Shown here: positions 34,765-42,111 of the stretch, one piece after another | Position numbering within the stretch: the first letter of the stretch is position 1 | Layout: each line of letters begins with the position of its first letter | Assembly (NCBI RefSeq): GCF_014699055.1 | Contig: NZ_JACXAC010000002.1 | Coordinates: 682,001 to 746,000 of the forward strand | DNA: 64,000 nucleotides | Reading direction: 5' to 3' | Source: Hymenobacter armeniacus | GTDB taxonomy: Bacteria > Bacteroidota > Bacteroidia > Cytophagales > Hymenobacteraceae | Notes under the pieces: generated by a model | Databases searched by the model: none | What the model was told of the DNA's origin: nothing | What the model saw: only the letters and a program-made list of their open reading frames with translations | Made by a program: the position numbers and the translations under genes

Positions 34765-35397
34765 ATGCGCATTCTTTCTGTCAACGTAGGCCGGCCCCGC
34801 ACGCTGGAATGGATAGGACGGGGCATTACCACCGCCATTTTCAAGGAACCCGTTGCCGGCCCCGTGTCGCTGGAAGGAAACAACCTGGCCGGCGACCAGC
34901 AGGCCGACCTGCGCGTGCACGGCGGCCCCGACAAAGCCGTGTATGCCTACGCCAGCGAGCATTACACTTATTGGGAAGCCGAATTGCAACCGGGCGCCCT
35001 GGTCGGCCCGGCTGCCTTCGGCGAAAACCTGACCACGGCCGGCCTGCTCGAGCGCGACGTGCGCATTGGCGATGAGTTTAAGATGGGCACGGCCGTGCTG
35101 CGCGCCGCCCAGCCCCGCCAGCCCTGCTACAAGCTCAACCTGCGCTTCAACGACCCCGAAATGGTGTCGCGCTTCGTGGCCGCCGGCCGCAGCGGCATCT
35201 ATTTCCAGGTGCTGCAGCCGGGCGTGGTGCAGGCGGGCGACGCCATTGAGCTCAGCCGCCGCTCGCCGTACGCCGTAACCATTCAAGACGTCACCGATAT
35301 GTACTACGGCGTGCTGCAGAGCCCCGCGGCGGTGCAGGAGCTGCTCAGCATTCCGTATCTGCCGGCCTCGGTGCGGCGCCATTTCACGGCCGGGTAA
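34765..35397 (+). CDS. MOSC-domain protein, YiiM-like
   Basis: 210 residues starting at ATG 34765 (MRILSVNVG). YiiM-type landmarks include TAIFKEPVAGPV, NNLAGDQQADLRVHGG, the Cys motif RQPCYKLNLRF, and FGENLTTAGL. In the family it binds molybdenum cofactor and reduces hydroxylamine-type compounds. It is probably cotranscribed with the upstream hydrolase. Confidence 0.88.
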   Translation: MRILSVNVGRPRTLEWIGRGITTAIFKEPVAGPVSLEGNNLAGDQQADLRVHGGPDKAVYAYASEHYTYWEAELQPGALVGPAAFGENLTTAGLLERDVRIGDEFKMGTAVLRAAQPRQPCYKLNLRFNDPEMVSRFVAAGRSGIYFQVLQPGVVQAGDAIELSRRSPYAVTIQDVTDMYYGVLQSPAAVQELLSIPYLPASVRRHFTAG

Positions 35398-35420
35398 TGC
35401 CGCCTTGCGAGGGCGAAAGC

Positions 35421-36437
35421 TTAAATAGCGTCCACGCCTTCGGCCGCTAGCTGGCGCAGCACGTCGCGCAAGCCTTCGGCCTCGCCCATGAGCCGGGCCA
35501 CGTGCTGCACGTATTCCGCCTCGGCCCGGAGGTCGCGCTTGAGCTGGCGCAATTCGAGCTCCTGCTTCTTGCCCGAACCCGTGACGAAGCCGTTGGGGCC
35601 GTACTTCAACTCGTTCATGGCCTGCTTTAGCTGGGCTTGCTGCTGCAACAGGGCGCGGGTGTAGCGGGCCAGCACGTCGTCGGCCTCGGCGTCGGCCGGG
35701 CCCGATTCGGCCAGCAGCTGCAGCAGCGCGTAGAGGTCGTCGGCCTCGTAGGCTTCGGTGATGCGCTGCATCTGGGCCGTTCGGGCGGCTTGCTTTTCGG
35801 GGTCGCGCTCCAGGTCGGGGTGATGGGTGCGGGCCAACTGGCGGTAGATGGTTTTGGCGTTGGATTCGAGCTGCTTCTGGTCGGCTTGGGCGGCTTCTTC
35901 CTGTTTGCGCTGCGCCTTGGTTTTGCGGCGGGCGCGGGCCGCCGCCGCGGCTTGCTCGTGGGGCGGCAGGGTGGGGTCGGGGGTGTATTCCGGTTCTGGG
36001 TTGGCCTGGCCCGGCTTCGGCTCGGCCGCGTCGACATTGGCTGCGGCGCCCCGCACATTGGGTGCATACTTGCGGATAATAGCCTCCTCGTCCTCACCAA
36101 ACCGGTCTTCCAGCGCCCGCGCATTGCCGAGTATCAGTTCCGTAATCTGATGCTCCTCCAGGCGGCTGAAGTAGCGCAGTAGCAGGGCTTCTTCCAGCGG
36201 CGGAAACAGGCTGCGCCGCGCGGCCACGACGGTTGCGGCCGCCGGGCCTACCTGCTGCCAGTAGCGCCGGCGGGCTTCGGCCTGCTCGGCGCGCAAGTCC
36301 CGCAACCGCTCGCGCAGGTTTTCCACGTCCAGAATGGCCTGTCGAAACGCCTGCTGGGCCGGGGTGCCCGCAGGCGCTTCAGCAACCCGAACGGGCACCG
36401 TGATGGGGGAGGGGTGCACCGAATCTGTTTTTTTCAT
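35421..36437 (-). CDS. J-domain-like coiled-coil protein
   Basis: 338 residues from ATG 36437. The N-terminal half is Arg/Glu-rich helix (QAILDVENLRERLRDLRAEQ). Around residues 193-235 lies a J-domain-like segment KTIYRQLARTHHPDLERDP with the HPD tripeptide, followed by QRITEAYEADDLYALLQLL, which resembles the end of a J-domain. The C-terminus is again coiled-coil. It is probably a DnaK/Hsp70 cochaperone variant or J-domain-derived scaffold; no Zn finger is present. A TAATTTTG -7 box lies at 36451-36444. Confidence 0.7.
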   Translation of the reverse strand: MKKTDSVHPSPITVPVRVAEAPAGTPAQQAFRQAILDVENLRERLRDLRAEQAEARRRYWQQVGPAAATVVAARRSLFPPLEEALLLRYFSRLEEHQITELILGNARALEDRFGEDEEAIIRKYAPNVRGAAANVDAAEPKPGQANPEPEYTPDPTLPPHEQAAAAARARRKTKAQRKQEEAAQADQKQLESNAKTIYRQLARTHHPDLERDPEKQAARTAQMQRITEAYEADDLYALLQLLAESGPADAEADDVLARYTRALLQQQAQLKQAMNELKYGPNGFVTGSGKKQELELRQLKRDLRAEAEYVQHVARLMGEAEGLRDVLRQLAAEGVDAI

Positions 36438-36443
36438 AGCCAG

Positions 36444-36451
36444 CAAAATTA
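36444..36451 (-). promoter_or_regulatory. -7 box of the J-domain-like gene
   Basis: TAATTTTG matches TAnnTTTG seven bases before the ATG, so the message would have almost no leader. Confidence 0.4.
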
Positions 36452-36476
36452 CGGTGCAGGGTGCGGGGATTACGCC

Positions 36477-37379
36477 CTACGGCCACAGCTCAAACGCCAC
36501 CCGAAACGTGTTGCAATGCGCGTCCACGATGTCAGCCAGGCGCTCGGAGTAGCCGCCGCCCATGCTCACGGCCACCGGCAGGCGCCGGGCGTGGCACAAC
36601 CCGAGCACGAATTCGTCGCGTTGCCGGCAGCCGGCGGGCGTCAGGGCCAGCTTGCCCAGCTTGTCGGTGGCCAGCACGTCGACGCCAGCCTGGTAAAAGA
36701 CGAAATCGGGCCGTACTTGCTCCACCAGCGGCGGCAGCGTCGTGGTCAGCAGCTGCAGATACCCGGCGTCGTCGGTGCCCAGCTCCAGCGCCACGTCCAA
36801 GTCAGAACGTTCCTTGCGCAGCGGATAATTGGCCCCGGCGTGCATCGAAAACGTGAATACGCGCGGCTCGTGCTGGAAAATGGCCGCCGTGCCGTCGCCC
36901 TGGTGCACGTCCAAATCCACAATCAAAATCTGCTTGGCCAGCCCGTGCGCCAGCAGGTGCGCGGCGGCGATGGCCTGGTCGTTGAGCACGCAAAACCCTT
37001 CGCCCCGGTCGGCAAAGGCGTGGTGGGTGCCGCCGGCCAGGTTCAGGCCCACGCCGTCGCGCAGGGCGTGCAGAGCCGATTGCAGCGTGCCCGCGCTGCT
37101 GCTCAGCGAGCGGCGCACCAACTGCGGGCTTTGCGGCAAGCCCAGGCGGCGCACTTCGGCGGGGCTCAGCTGCAGGTCGCGCACCTTGTGCCAATACTCG
37201 GCGGTGTGCACGCGCAGCACGTCTTCCTCGGCGCACAGCCCGGGTTCGTAAAAATCCTCCGGCGCCGCAATGCCCTGCCACAGCAGTTGCTCCCGAATCA
37301 GGGCGTATTTGGCGATGGGGAAGCGGTGCCCGGCGGGCAGGTCGAGGGTGTAATGGTCGGAAGTGGCGAGGCGCGGCAT
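36477..37379 (-). CDS. Histone-deacetylase-family protein
   Basis: 300 residues. It has the class II-type HDAC/acetoin-utilisation fold: the HH dyad in GLNLAGGTHHAFADRGEGF, zinc ligands in VDLDVHQGDGTAA and QAGVDVLATDKLG, and GGGYS near the end. It probably deacetylates a small molecule or protein lysine in the cytosol. It lies just upstream (in minus-strand order) of the J-domain-like gene. Confidence 0.92.
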   Translation of the reverse strand: MPRLATSDHYTLDLPAGHRFPIAKYALIREQLLWQGIAAPEDFYEPGLCAEEDVLRVHTAEYWHKVRDLQLSPAEVRRLGLPQSPQLVRRSLSSSAGTLQSALHALRDGVGLNLAGGTHHAFADRGEGFCVLNDQAIAAAHLLAHGLAKQILIVDLDVHQGDGTAAIFQHEPRVFTFSMHAGANYPLRKERSDLDVALELGTDDAGYLQLLTTTLPPLVEQVRPDFVFYQAGVDVLATDKLGKLALTPAGCRQRDEFVLGLCHARRLPVAVSMGGGYSERLADIVDAHCNTFRVAFELWP

Positions 37380-37517
37380 GTGGGCATAATACCCGTGATG
37401 CGTAGGCGAAGTTTATTGACCGCACTAAATCAGTTAAATTTTTCTGTGCATAAATTCTGCATAATTCGCCTGTTTTTGTAGTTTGAGAAAAATATTTACA
37501 AATTATTTTGAAAATTA

Positions 37518-37549
37518 TTTGCGCAATAAAAATTAATTGCAAACCTTTG
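37518..37549 (+). promoter_or_regulatory. Promoter of the first short transcript
   Basis: TTTG (37518-37521) and AACCTTTG (37542-37549) are separated by 20 bases, one mismatch from the Bacteroidota promoter pattern. It sits in AT-rich DNA and predicts a start near 37556. Confidence 0.6.
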
Positions 37550-37570
37550 TCGCACCAAAAGCAAACAACC

Positions 37571-37651
37571 ATGTACCGCCACGAACTATTCACCAGCAAT
37601 TCGGATAAGATGCAGCCCGGTCGGCTGCTTCCGCTCGGTACGTTTGCCTGA
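37571..37651 (+). CDS. Possible 26-residue peptide in a short transcript
   Basis: ATG at 37571 opens a 26-codon frame (MYRHELFTSNSDKMQPGR... LPLGTFA) that follows a good promoter and is ended by a strong terminator. The region could equally be a small noncoding RNA: it contains hairpins GCAGCC/GGCTGC and TTTCAG/CTGAAA. No homology is known to me. Confidence 0.35.
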   Translation: MYRHELFTSNSDKMQPGRLLPLGTFA

Positions 37652-37679
37652 TTTCAGCCCCCGCTGAAACCCGACACCG

Positions 37680-37706
37680 CCCGAGCCCACAAGCTCGGGT
37701 TTTTTG
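37680..37706 (+). terminator. Terminator of the first short transcript
   Basis: CCCGAGC/GCTCGGG stem followed by TTTTTT. Confidence 0.85.
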
Positions 37707-37744
37707 TTGTTAGTCGGTTATCAACCGCTTACCTAACGCATCCC

Positions 37745-37855
37745 ATGCCCAATATTCGCCCCAGTTACCTGCCCCAGCAGTTCTCGAAACGGCCCGATTG
37801 CGGCCGCTGGAATCGGTGTGGCCGTGCTTCTCTTCTTTGTTGGAAACGTCGATAG
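37745..37855 (+). CDS. Possible 36-residue peptide in a second short transcript
   Basis: A 36-codon frame (MPNIRPSYLPQQFSKRPDC..., Cys at positions 19, 25, 32) lies between two strong terminators. Coding status is uncertain; the DNA may be a structured RNA. Confidence 0.3.
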   Translation: MPNIRPSYLPQQFSKRPDCGRWNRCGRASLLCWKRR

Positions 37856-37882
37856 ACTCGGCGTAAACCCCGCAAATCAGAC

Positions 37883-37912
37883 AAGCCCGGCCCATAAAAA
37901 GCCGGGCTTTTT
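37883..37912 (+). terminator. Terminator of the second short transcript
   Basis: Stem AAGCCCGGC/GCCGGGCTT followed by TTT, in the plus direction. Confidence 0.8.
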
Positions 37913-37968
37913 CGTGTAATTAATGCCCAAATAAAACGCTGTTTTTATTTGAACAGGAGAGGTGTGTC

Positions 37969-38018
37969 TAATTCAAATTGAATTAAAAGTTGATTGCGAA
38001 ATGACTAATTAATTAGTC
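37969..38018. promoter_or_regulatory. Two palindromic operator-like sites
   Basis: TAATTCAA-A-TTGAATTA (37969-37985) and the perfect 16-bp GACTAATTAATTAGTC (38003-38018) sit in AT-rich DNA 250-300 bases before the PcfJ gene. They look like binding sites of dimeric regulators. Confidence 0.55.
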
Positions 38019-38122
38019 GCAAATACCTGCCTACACCATCCCATTTTTCACGCTTAGTAAATCCGATTTTTCAACATGCGTCTCCACGTATTCAGCTCCG
38101 TCTTAATTCCGCCTGGGGCGGC

Positions 38123-38257
38123 GCGGCCACTGCAAGTAGTGGCCGCTTATAAACACCGGGGCCGCTGTGAGTGGCCCCGAAACCGACAGAAATCGGGCTG
38201 CCGACTGCGTGCGCCCGCCTCCTTTTTACCTTCTAGCTAAGCACTGCCCGCGGGCAG
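38123..38257 (+). other. Hairpin-rich leader of the PcfJ gene
   Basis: Three strong stems occur in the region before the start codon: GCGGCCACT/AGTGGCCGC (38123-38146), CGGGGCC/GGCCCCG (38157-38179) and CTGCCCG/CGGGCAG (38244-38257, ending 11 bases before the ATG). They may control translation. I see no coding sequence here. Confidence 0.5.
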
Positions 38258-38268
38258 GCCCCCGCTTT

Positions 38269-39561
38269 ATGGCAAACCGTAACAAACCTGTTTCTGCGGA
38301 AGCTTACCGCTGGGAGCAGGCCGGTGCCGCCCTTGCGCGGCACATCGACTGGCGCAAATGGCCCTTGTCGAAGCAAGTTGATTTTATGTTTTCCTTCACT
38401 TCGCCCCGCGAGTTGTACGAAGCCTTGGGCGTCAACGCCGAGTTGTCGCACTTGTACGCAGCCTGTGTGTTAGGGCGGCCGGTGGCAGCGCAGCACAGCA
38501 TTCGCAAAGCGCTGCAACTGCTGGCAACCAAGCGCGTAGCGGTGTTGCACCGACCCGAATTGGGGCCGGCGGTGGCAGCGCTGGCCGAACGCTACCAGCA
38601 ACGGGTGCGTGACATCGCCGACTGGAAGCCGAAAAGCAGCAATGCTTTTCGCCAGCTGGTGAGCTTGGTGCAGCACCTCTTTGACCAATACGGCAACCTG
38701 CCGGCGTGGCTGTTAAATACTTGGACGCAAACGGCATTGGTGGAAGATGGCGTGAACCTGCCAGACCTAACTCTGCATGTGGGCTGGGGCCGCTCACTCC
38801 GCAGTTTTCCCGGACTGCCCGTGAAACTCAGCAAACGGCTGGAGCACGGCATGCGGGAAGCACCTGCGGGCTGCACGTTTCGCGAAGCCTTGCGCTATGC
38901 CCAACTCGCCGCCCGCGATGCATTGGAATGGTGGGGCGTGGTGATGGAGTCGCGTTTGGGCCGAGCACCGCTGCTCGACGATGCCTTCTGGCTGGGCGTG
39001 GTGGATTTTTTCATTGCCACGCCCATGGTCGACCCGCGCCACTTGGGCCCCGTGTGCGACTGGATTCATCAGAAGCGTAGCGTGGGCATTGGGCCTGAAC
39101 CGCCGCAGCCAGGCTTTTCGCTGAAAGGCCGCAGCATGGTTTCGGTGCTCGCCCAAACCGAGCGCTGGCACCAGGCCGACGTCCGGCAGCGTCGTCAATC
39201 GGGCGATGCGGAACCGGACGTCAACCACCGCTGGGCGGGCTTGCCAGTGGCTGATTTCGTGGCCGGGTCGGTGCGCATTGAGCAGCTATTTACCTACGGC
39301 CAGCTCGTGGCCGAAGGCCGAGCTCTGCACCACTGCGTAGCCACCTACCTGCATTCGTGCCGCCAAGGCCGGTGCGGCATCTTCTCCCTAACGGTGGACG
39401 GGGCCCGCGCCCTGACCTTGGAGGTGGATTCCGGCCGCAAAGTGGTGCAGGTGCGCGGCAAGCACAACCGCTGGATGACCGCCGCGGAGCGCGACTGGAT
39501 AAACCAATGGCTCGACCAAGCCCGCTTGGTGCTGTCGCGGCACGTTCACATAACTGAGTAA
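38269..39561 (+). CDS. PcfJ-domain protein
   Basis: 430 residues from ATG 38269. The C-terminal ~110 residues match PcfJ: LFTYGQLVAEGRALHHCVATY (HHC at 354-356), GIFSLTVDGARALTLEVDS and VQVRGKHNRW. The remaining part is helical and not recognised. PcfJ proteins occur on conjugative plasmids and next to RNA-related genes; the biochemical role is unknown. It is followed by the TROVE gene after about 100 bases, so the two could be cotranscribed. Confidence 0.75.
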   Translation: MANRNKPVSAEAYRWEQAGAALARHIDWRKWPLSKQVDFMFSFTSPRELYEALGVNAELSHLYAACVLGRPVAAQHSIRKALQLLATKRVAVLHRPELGPAVAALAERYQQRVRDIADWKPKSSNAFRQLVSLVQHLFDQYGNLPAWLLNTWTQTALVEDGVNLPDLTLHVGWGRSLRSFPGLPVKLSKRLEHGMREAPAGCTFREALRYAQLAARDALEWWGVVMESRLGRAPLLDDAFWLGVVDFFIATPMVDPRHLGPVCDWIHQKRSVGIGPEPPQPGFSLKGRSMVSVLAQTERWHQADVRQRRQSGDAEPDVNHRWAGLPVADFVAGSVRIEQLFTYGQLVAEGRALHHCVATYLHSCRQGRCGIFSLTVDGARALTLEVDSGRKVVQVRGKHNRWMTAAERDWINQWLDQARLVLSRHVHITE

Positions 39562-39567
39562 ATGCCT

Positions 39568-39611
39568 GTGATGCGCTCAATGCGCATCACTGCCTGACCC
39601 TTGCAAGGGTC
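39568..39611 (+). other. Hairpin pair between PcfJ and TROVE genes
   Basis: GTGATGCGC/GCGCATCAC (39568-39590) and the palindrome GACCCTTGCAAGGGTC (39596-39611). No clear T-run follows. Confidence 0.5.
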
Positions 39612-39663
39612 TTCAAAAATTGGTCTTCAAAAATTAAAATCCCACCCTCTTAGCACGTTGCTT

Positions 39664-41190
39664 ATGCGCTTCAACTTCTTCTCCCGAAACCGCGCCCCCA
39701 CCACCGTCAACCACGAGGGCGCGCCCGCCTTCACGCTCACGCCCCAGGTCGAGCTGTATGCGGCCGTGGCCACGGCGGCGCTCAGCGACCTGTTCTACGA
39801 AAAAGCCGACACCCGCCTGACGCGCCTGCGTGAATTGGTGGCCAAAAACGAGCCGTTGTTCGTGGCTCAGCTGGCGGTATACGCCCGCGAAAGCCTGCAC
39901 TTGCGCTCGGTGCCGTTGGTACTGTGCGTGGAGCTGGCCCGCCTGCACCGCGGCGACAGCCTCCTGAGCCGCCTGGTGGCGCGGGTGGTGCAGCGCCCCG
40001 ACGAAATCACTGAATTGCTGGCCTATTACGCCCAGGCCAACGGCCGCGGCGGCACCAAAATCCTCAACCGCGTCTCCAAGCAGCTACAAAAAGGCCTGGC
40101 GCTCAGCTTCAATCGTTTCGACGGCTACCAGCTGGCGAAGTACGACCGCGCCGGGGCGGTGCGCCTGCGCGATGCCTTGTTTGTGGTGCACCCCAAAGCC
40201 CGCGACACAGCCCAGCAGGCCTTGTTCGACCAATTGGTGCGCGGCGAATTGCCCACGCCCTACACTTGGGAAACCGAGCTGTCGGCGGTGGGGCAGCAAG
40301 CCTTCACCACCGAAGCCGAGCGGCAAGCGGCCATCCGCCAGACCTGGGAAACGCTCATTGCGAGCGGCAAGCTGGGCTACATGGCCTTGCTCCGCAACCT
40401 ACGTAACATCCTCGAAGCCAATGTTTCGGCCGCGGCGATGGAGCGGGTGTGCGATACCCTCGCCGACCGGTTTGCGGTGGCGCGCAGCAAGCAGCTGCCG
40501 TTCCGTTTCCTGGCCGCCTACCGAGAGGTGAAAGCCGTGCAAAGCGGCCACGTAGCCGGCGTGTTGGCGGCCCTGGAAACGGCCATTGCGCACAGCGCCG
40601 TGAACCTGCGCGGCTTCGGGCCCGACACCCGCGTGGTGGTGTCCTGCGACGTGTCGAGCTCCATGCAGCAGCCCATTTCGGCGCGCAGCAAAGTGCTGCT
40701 CTACGACGTGAGCCTCGTGCTGGGCATGTTGCTGCAAAGCCGCTGCCAGCACGTGACCACCGGCATGTTCGGCAACACGTGGAAGCGCATCAGCCTGCCC
40801 CGCGGGCCGGTGCTCCGCAACGTGGAAGAGTTTTACCGCCGCGAAGGCGAGGTGGGCTATTCCACCAACGGCTACCTCGTGGTGCGCGACTTGCGCGAGC
40901 GCCGGGAAGTGGTCGACAAAGTGATGGTATTCACCGACGTGCAGCTGTGGAACAGCACCGGCGACGGCGGCACCCTGGCCCAGGAATGGGCCGAGTACCG
41001 CCGCACCGTGGCCCCCGGCGCCCGCCTCTACCTTTTCGACCTGGCCGGGCACGGCACCGCCCCGCTGGAGGTGCGCCCCGAAACGGGCGTGGCCCTCATC
41101 GCCGGCTGGTCCGACAAAGTATTCGACGTGGTTCAGGCGCTGGACAACGGCGGCTCGGCACTCTCGGAAATCGAGAAAATCGACTTGTAA
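39664..41190 (+). CDS. rsr: Ro60-like TROVE-domain protein (Rsr)
   Basis: 508 residues from ATG 39664 (MRFNFFSRNRAPTT). The N-terminal TROVE part consists of HEAT-like helices (AVATAALSDLFYEKADTRLTR, ESLHLRSVPLVLCVELARL, KLGYMALLRNLRNILE) that form the RNA-binding ring in Ro60. The C-terminal von Willebrand A domain has a MIDAS motif DVSSS (Asp329) and later VFTDVQLW. Ro proteins bind Y RNAs and misfolded RNA. The next genes here encode Y-like RNAs and RtcB, as in RNA-repair loci of other bacteria. Confidence 0.92.
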   Translation: MRFNFFSRNRAPTTVNHEGAPAFTLTPQVELYAAVATAALSDLFYEKADTRLTRLRELVAKNEPLFVAQLAVYARESLHLRSVPLVLCVELARLHRGDSLLSRLVARVVQRPDEITELLAYYAQANGRGGTKILNRVSKQLQKGLALSFNRFDGYQLAKYDRAGAVRLRDALFVVHPKARDTAQQALFDQLVRGELPTPYTWETELSAVGQQAFTTEAERQAAIRQTWETLIASGKLGYMALLRNLRNILEANVSAAAMERVCDTLADRFAVARSKQLPFRFLAAYREVKAVQSGHVAGVLAALETAIAHSAVNLRGFGPDTRVVVSCDVSSSMQQPISARSKVLLYDVSLVLGMLLQSRCQHVTTGMFGNTWKRISLPRGPVLRNVEEFYRREGEVGYSTNGYLVVRDLRERREVVDKVMVFTDVQLWNSTGDGGTLAQEWAEYRRTVAPGARLYLFDLAGHGTAPLEVRPETGVALIAGWSDKVFDVVQALDNGGSALSEIEKIDL

Positions 41191-41236
41191 CAACCACGCT
41201 GAACGGCCGGGCAATAAAGCGGAACCCCCGGCCGCC

Positions 41237-41322
41237 GCGTATTCGCGTCTCGGCATTGAACGATGATTTCCTGGACGACGCCCAAATGGCGCAAACGACG
41301 AGACGCGAATACGCGTCTCTAC
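41237..41322 (-). repeat. Dispersed palindromic repeat, family R2, copy a
   Basis: About 86 bases, with palindromic ends GCGTATTCGCGTCTC and GAGACGCGAATACGC and an inner part TTGAACGATGATTTCCTGG. It is inverted relative to copy b at 42021. Confidence 0.75.
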
Positions 41323-41383
41323 GACGGTGGCGAAGCCCCTCACTAATAATTTTTTCCTAAGCGAGAGCCTCTTAATCTACTAC

Positions 41384-41507
41384 CTGCCGAAAGGCAGAAT
41401 AAAAAACACGCTCATGACGTTAAAACACAGACTCCACGACTAGGAAGACGGCTGCCCAACAGGGCAGTCGCCGACCGGAACGGGCGCCCGCTGCGGCAGC
41501 CCGTTCC
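41384..41507 (+). ncRNA. Structured region before the Y-RNA array
   Basis: Three good stems occur in this non-coding stretch: CTGCC-GAAA-GGCAG with a GNRA loop, CTGCCC-AACA-GGGCAG (41452-41467) and GGAACGGG/CCCGTTCC (41477-41507). It lacks the GYCGTAG and CTGTTGC boxes of the Y-like RNAs. It may be a further small RNA or a leader of the array. Confidence 0.4.
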
Positions 41508-41517
41508 ACCTCGGTGG

Positions 41518-41663
41518 CATCCGCATGGTTCAGGTGCCGTAGGCGGGCGATACTTCGTTGGTTGAAATCTGACTATTAATCAGAGAGATTGGGTTCGAAT
41601 CCCCTGCTGTTGCCTCGGCAACAGCTGACGCGCCAGCTGCTTGTTGCCCTGAACTGGCGGATG
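41518..41663 (+). ncRNA. Y-RNA-like RNA 1 (tRNA-mimic head without D-arm)
   Basis: The ends pair as CATCCGC/GCGGATG and GGTTCAGG/CCTGAACT. Then follow the conserved box TGCCGTAG, the 7-bp inner stem GCGGGCG/CGCCAGC (one mismatch), ATACTTCG, and on the 3' side TGCTTGTTGC. The head holds an anticodon-arm-like hairpin TCTGA-CTATTAA-TCAGA, a T-loop TTCGAAT with a 3-bp stem, and an 8-bp capped stem GCTGTTGC-CTCG-GCAACAGC. A D-arm is missing. Confidence 0.75.
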
Positions 41664-41680
41664 AAGCCGAGAAAAAATAC

Positions 41681-41834
41681 GTTTCCGGGTGGGTGCCGTA
41701 GCCGGGCCTTCCTTCGCACCAACCTCAGGTGCGGTCGCGGGTTCGACTCCCGAAGTGCTGCCGCCAGGCAGGGCGACTGCAAATTGGTAGGGCCGCACCA
41801 GCTGGCCGGGCGCCTGTTGCCCCACGCCGGAAAC
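41681..41834 (+). ncRNA. Y-RNA-like RNA 2 (permuted tRNA-mimic head)
   Basis: Outer stem GTTTCCGGGTGGG with CCCACGCCGGAAAC (one bulge), box TGCCGTAG, inner stem CCGGGCC/GGCCGGG (one G-G), TTCCTTCG, and 3' box CGCCTGTTGC. The head has an anticodon-arm-like GCACC-AACCTCA-GGTGC, a T-arm around TTCGACT, a capped stem CTGCC-GCCA-GGCAG, and a degenerate D-arm (TTGGTAG retained). Confidence 0.8.
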
Positions 41835-41843
41835 TTCATGTCT

Positions 41844-42003
41844 AATCCCTGTCCGGGTGTCGTAGCCCGGCCATACTTCGCACTTTTAATGCCCAGGACG
41901 CGGGTTCAAGTCCCGCCGGTAGTTGCCGCAAGGCTGTCGCCGTAGCTCAGTTGGTTAGAGCAGGATATCGGAGGCCGGGCGCCTGTTGCCCCGGGCAGGG
42001 ATT
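41844..42003 (+). ncRNA. Y-RNA-like RNA 3 (permuted tRNA-mimic head)
   Basis: The ends pair over 14 bases, AATCCCTGTCCGGG with CCCGGGCAGGGATT. Box TGTCGTAG, perfect inner stem CCCGGCC/GGCCGGG, ATACTTCG and 3' box CGCCTGTTGC follow. The head has T-arm GCGGG-TTCAAGT-CCCGC, an acceptor-like stem capped by GCC-GCAA-GGC, and a full D-arm GCTC-AGTTGGTTA-GAGC. Its first bases, CACTTTTAATG, equal the anticodon-loop region of tRNA-Lys at 11586-11596. Confidence 0.88.
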
Positions 42004-42020
42004 TTGAGAAATTGAACGAA

Positions 42021-42106
42021 GTAGAGACGCAATATTTTGCGTCTCGTCGTCAGGAAATCGTCCGGCGAGTCGTTCAACGAGGAGACGCGAAGTGTCGCGT
42101 TTCTAC
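42021..42106 (+). repeat. Dispersed palindromic repeat, family R2, copy b
   Basis: GTAGAGACGC...GCGTCTC ends with inner CAGGAAATCGTC; 86 bases, opposite to copy a. It lies between Y-like RNAs 3 and 4. Confidence 0.75.
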
Positions 42107-42111
42107 ACCTC

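Noticed and set aside
37380..38268. CRISPR array or attachment site before the PcfJ gene
   Set aside because: No repeated units of constant spacing and no integrase or duplicated tRNA end.
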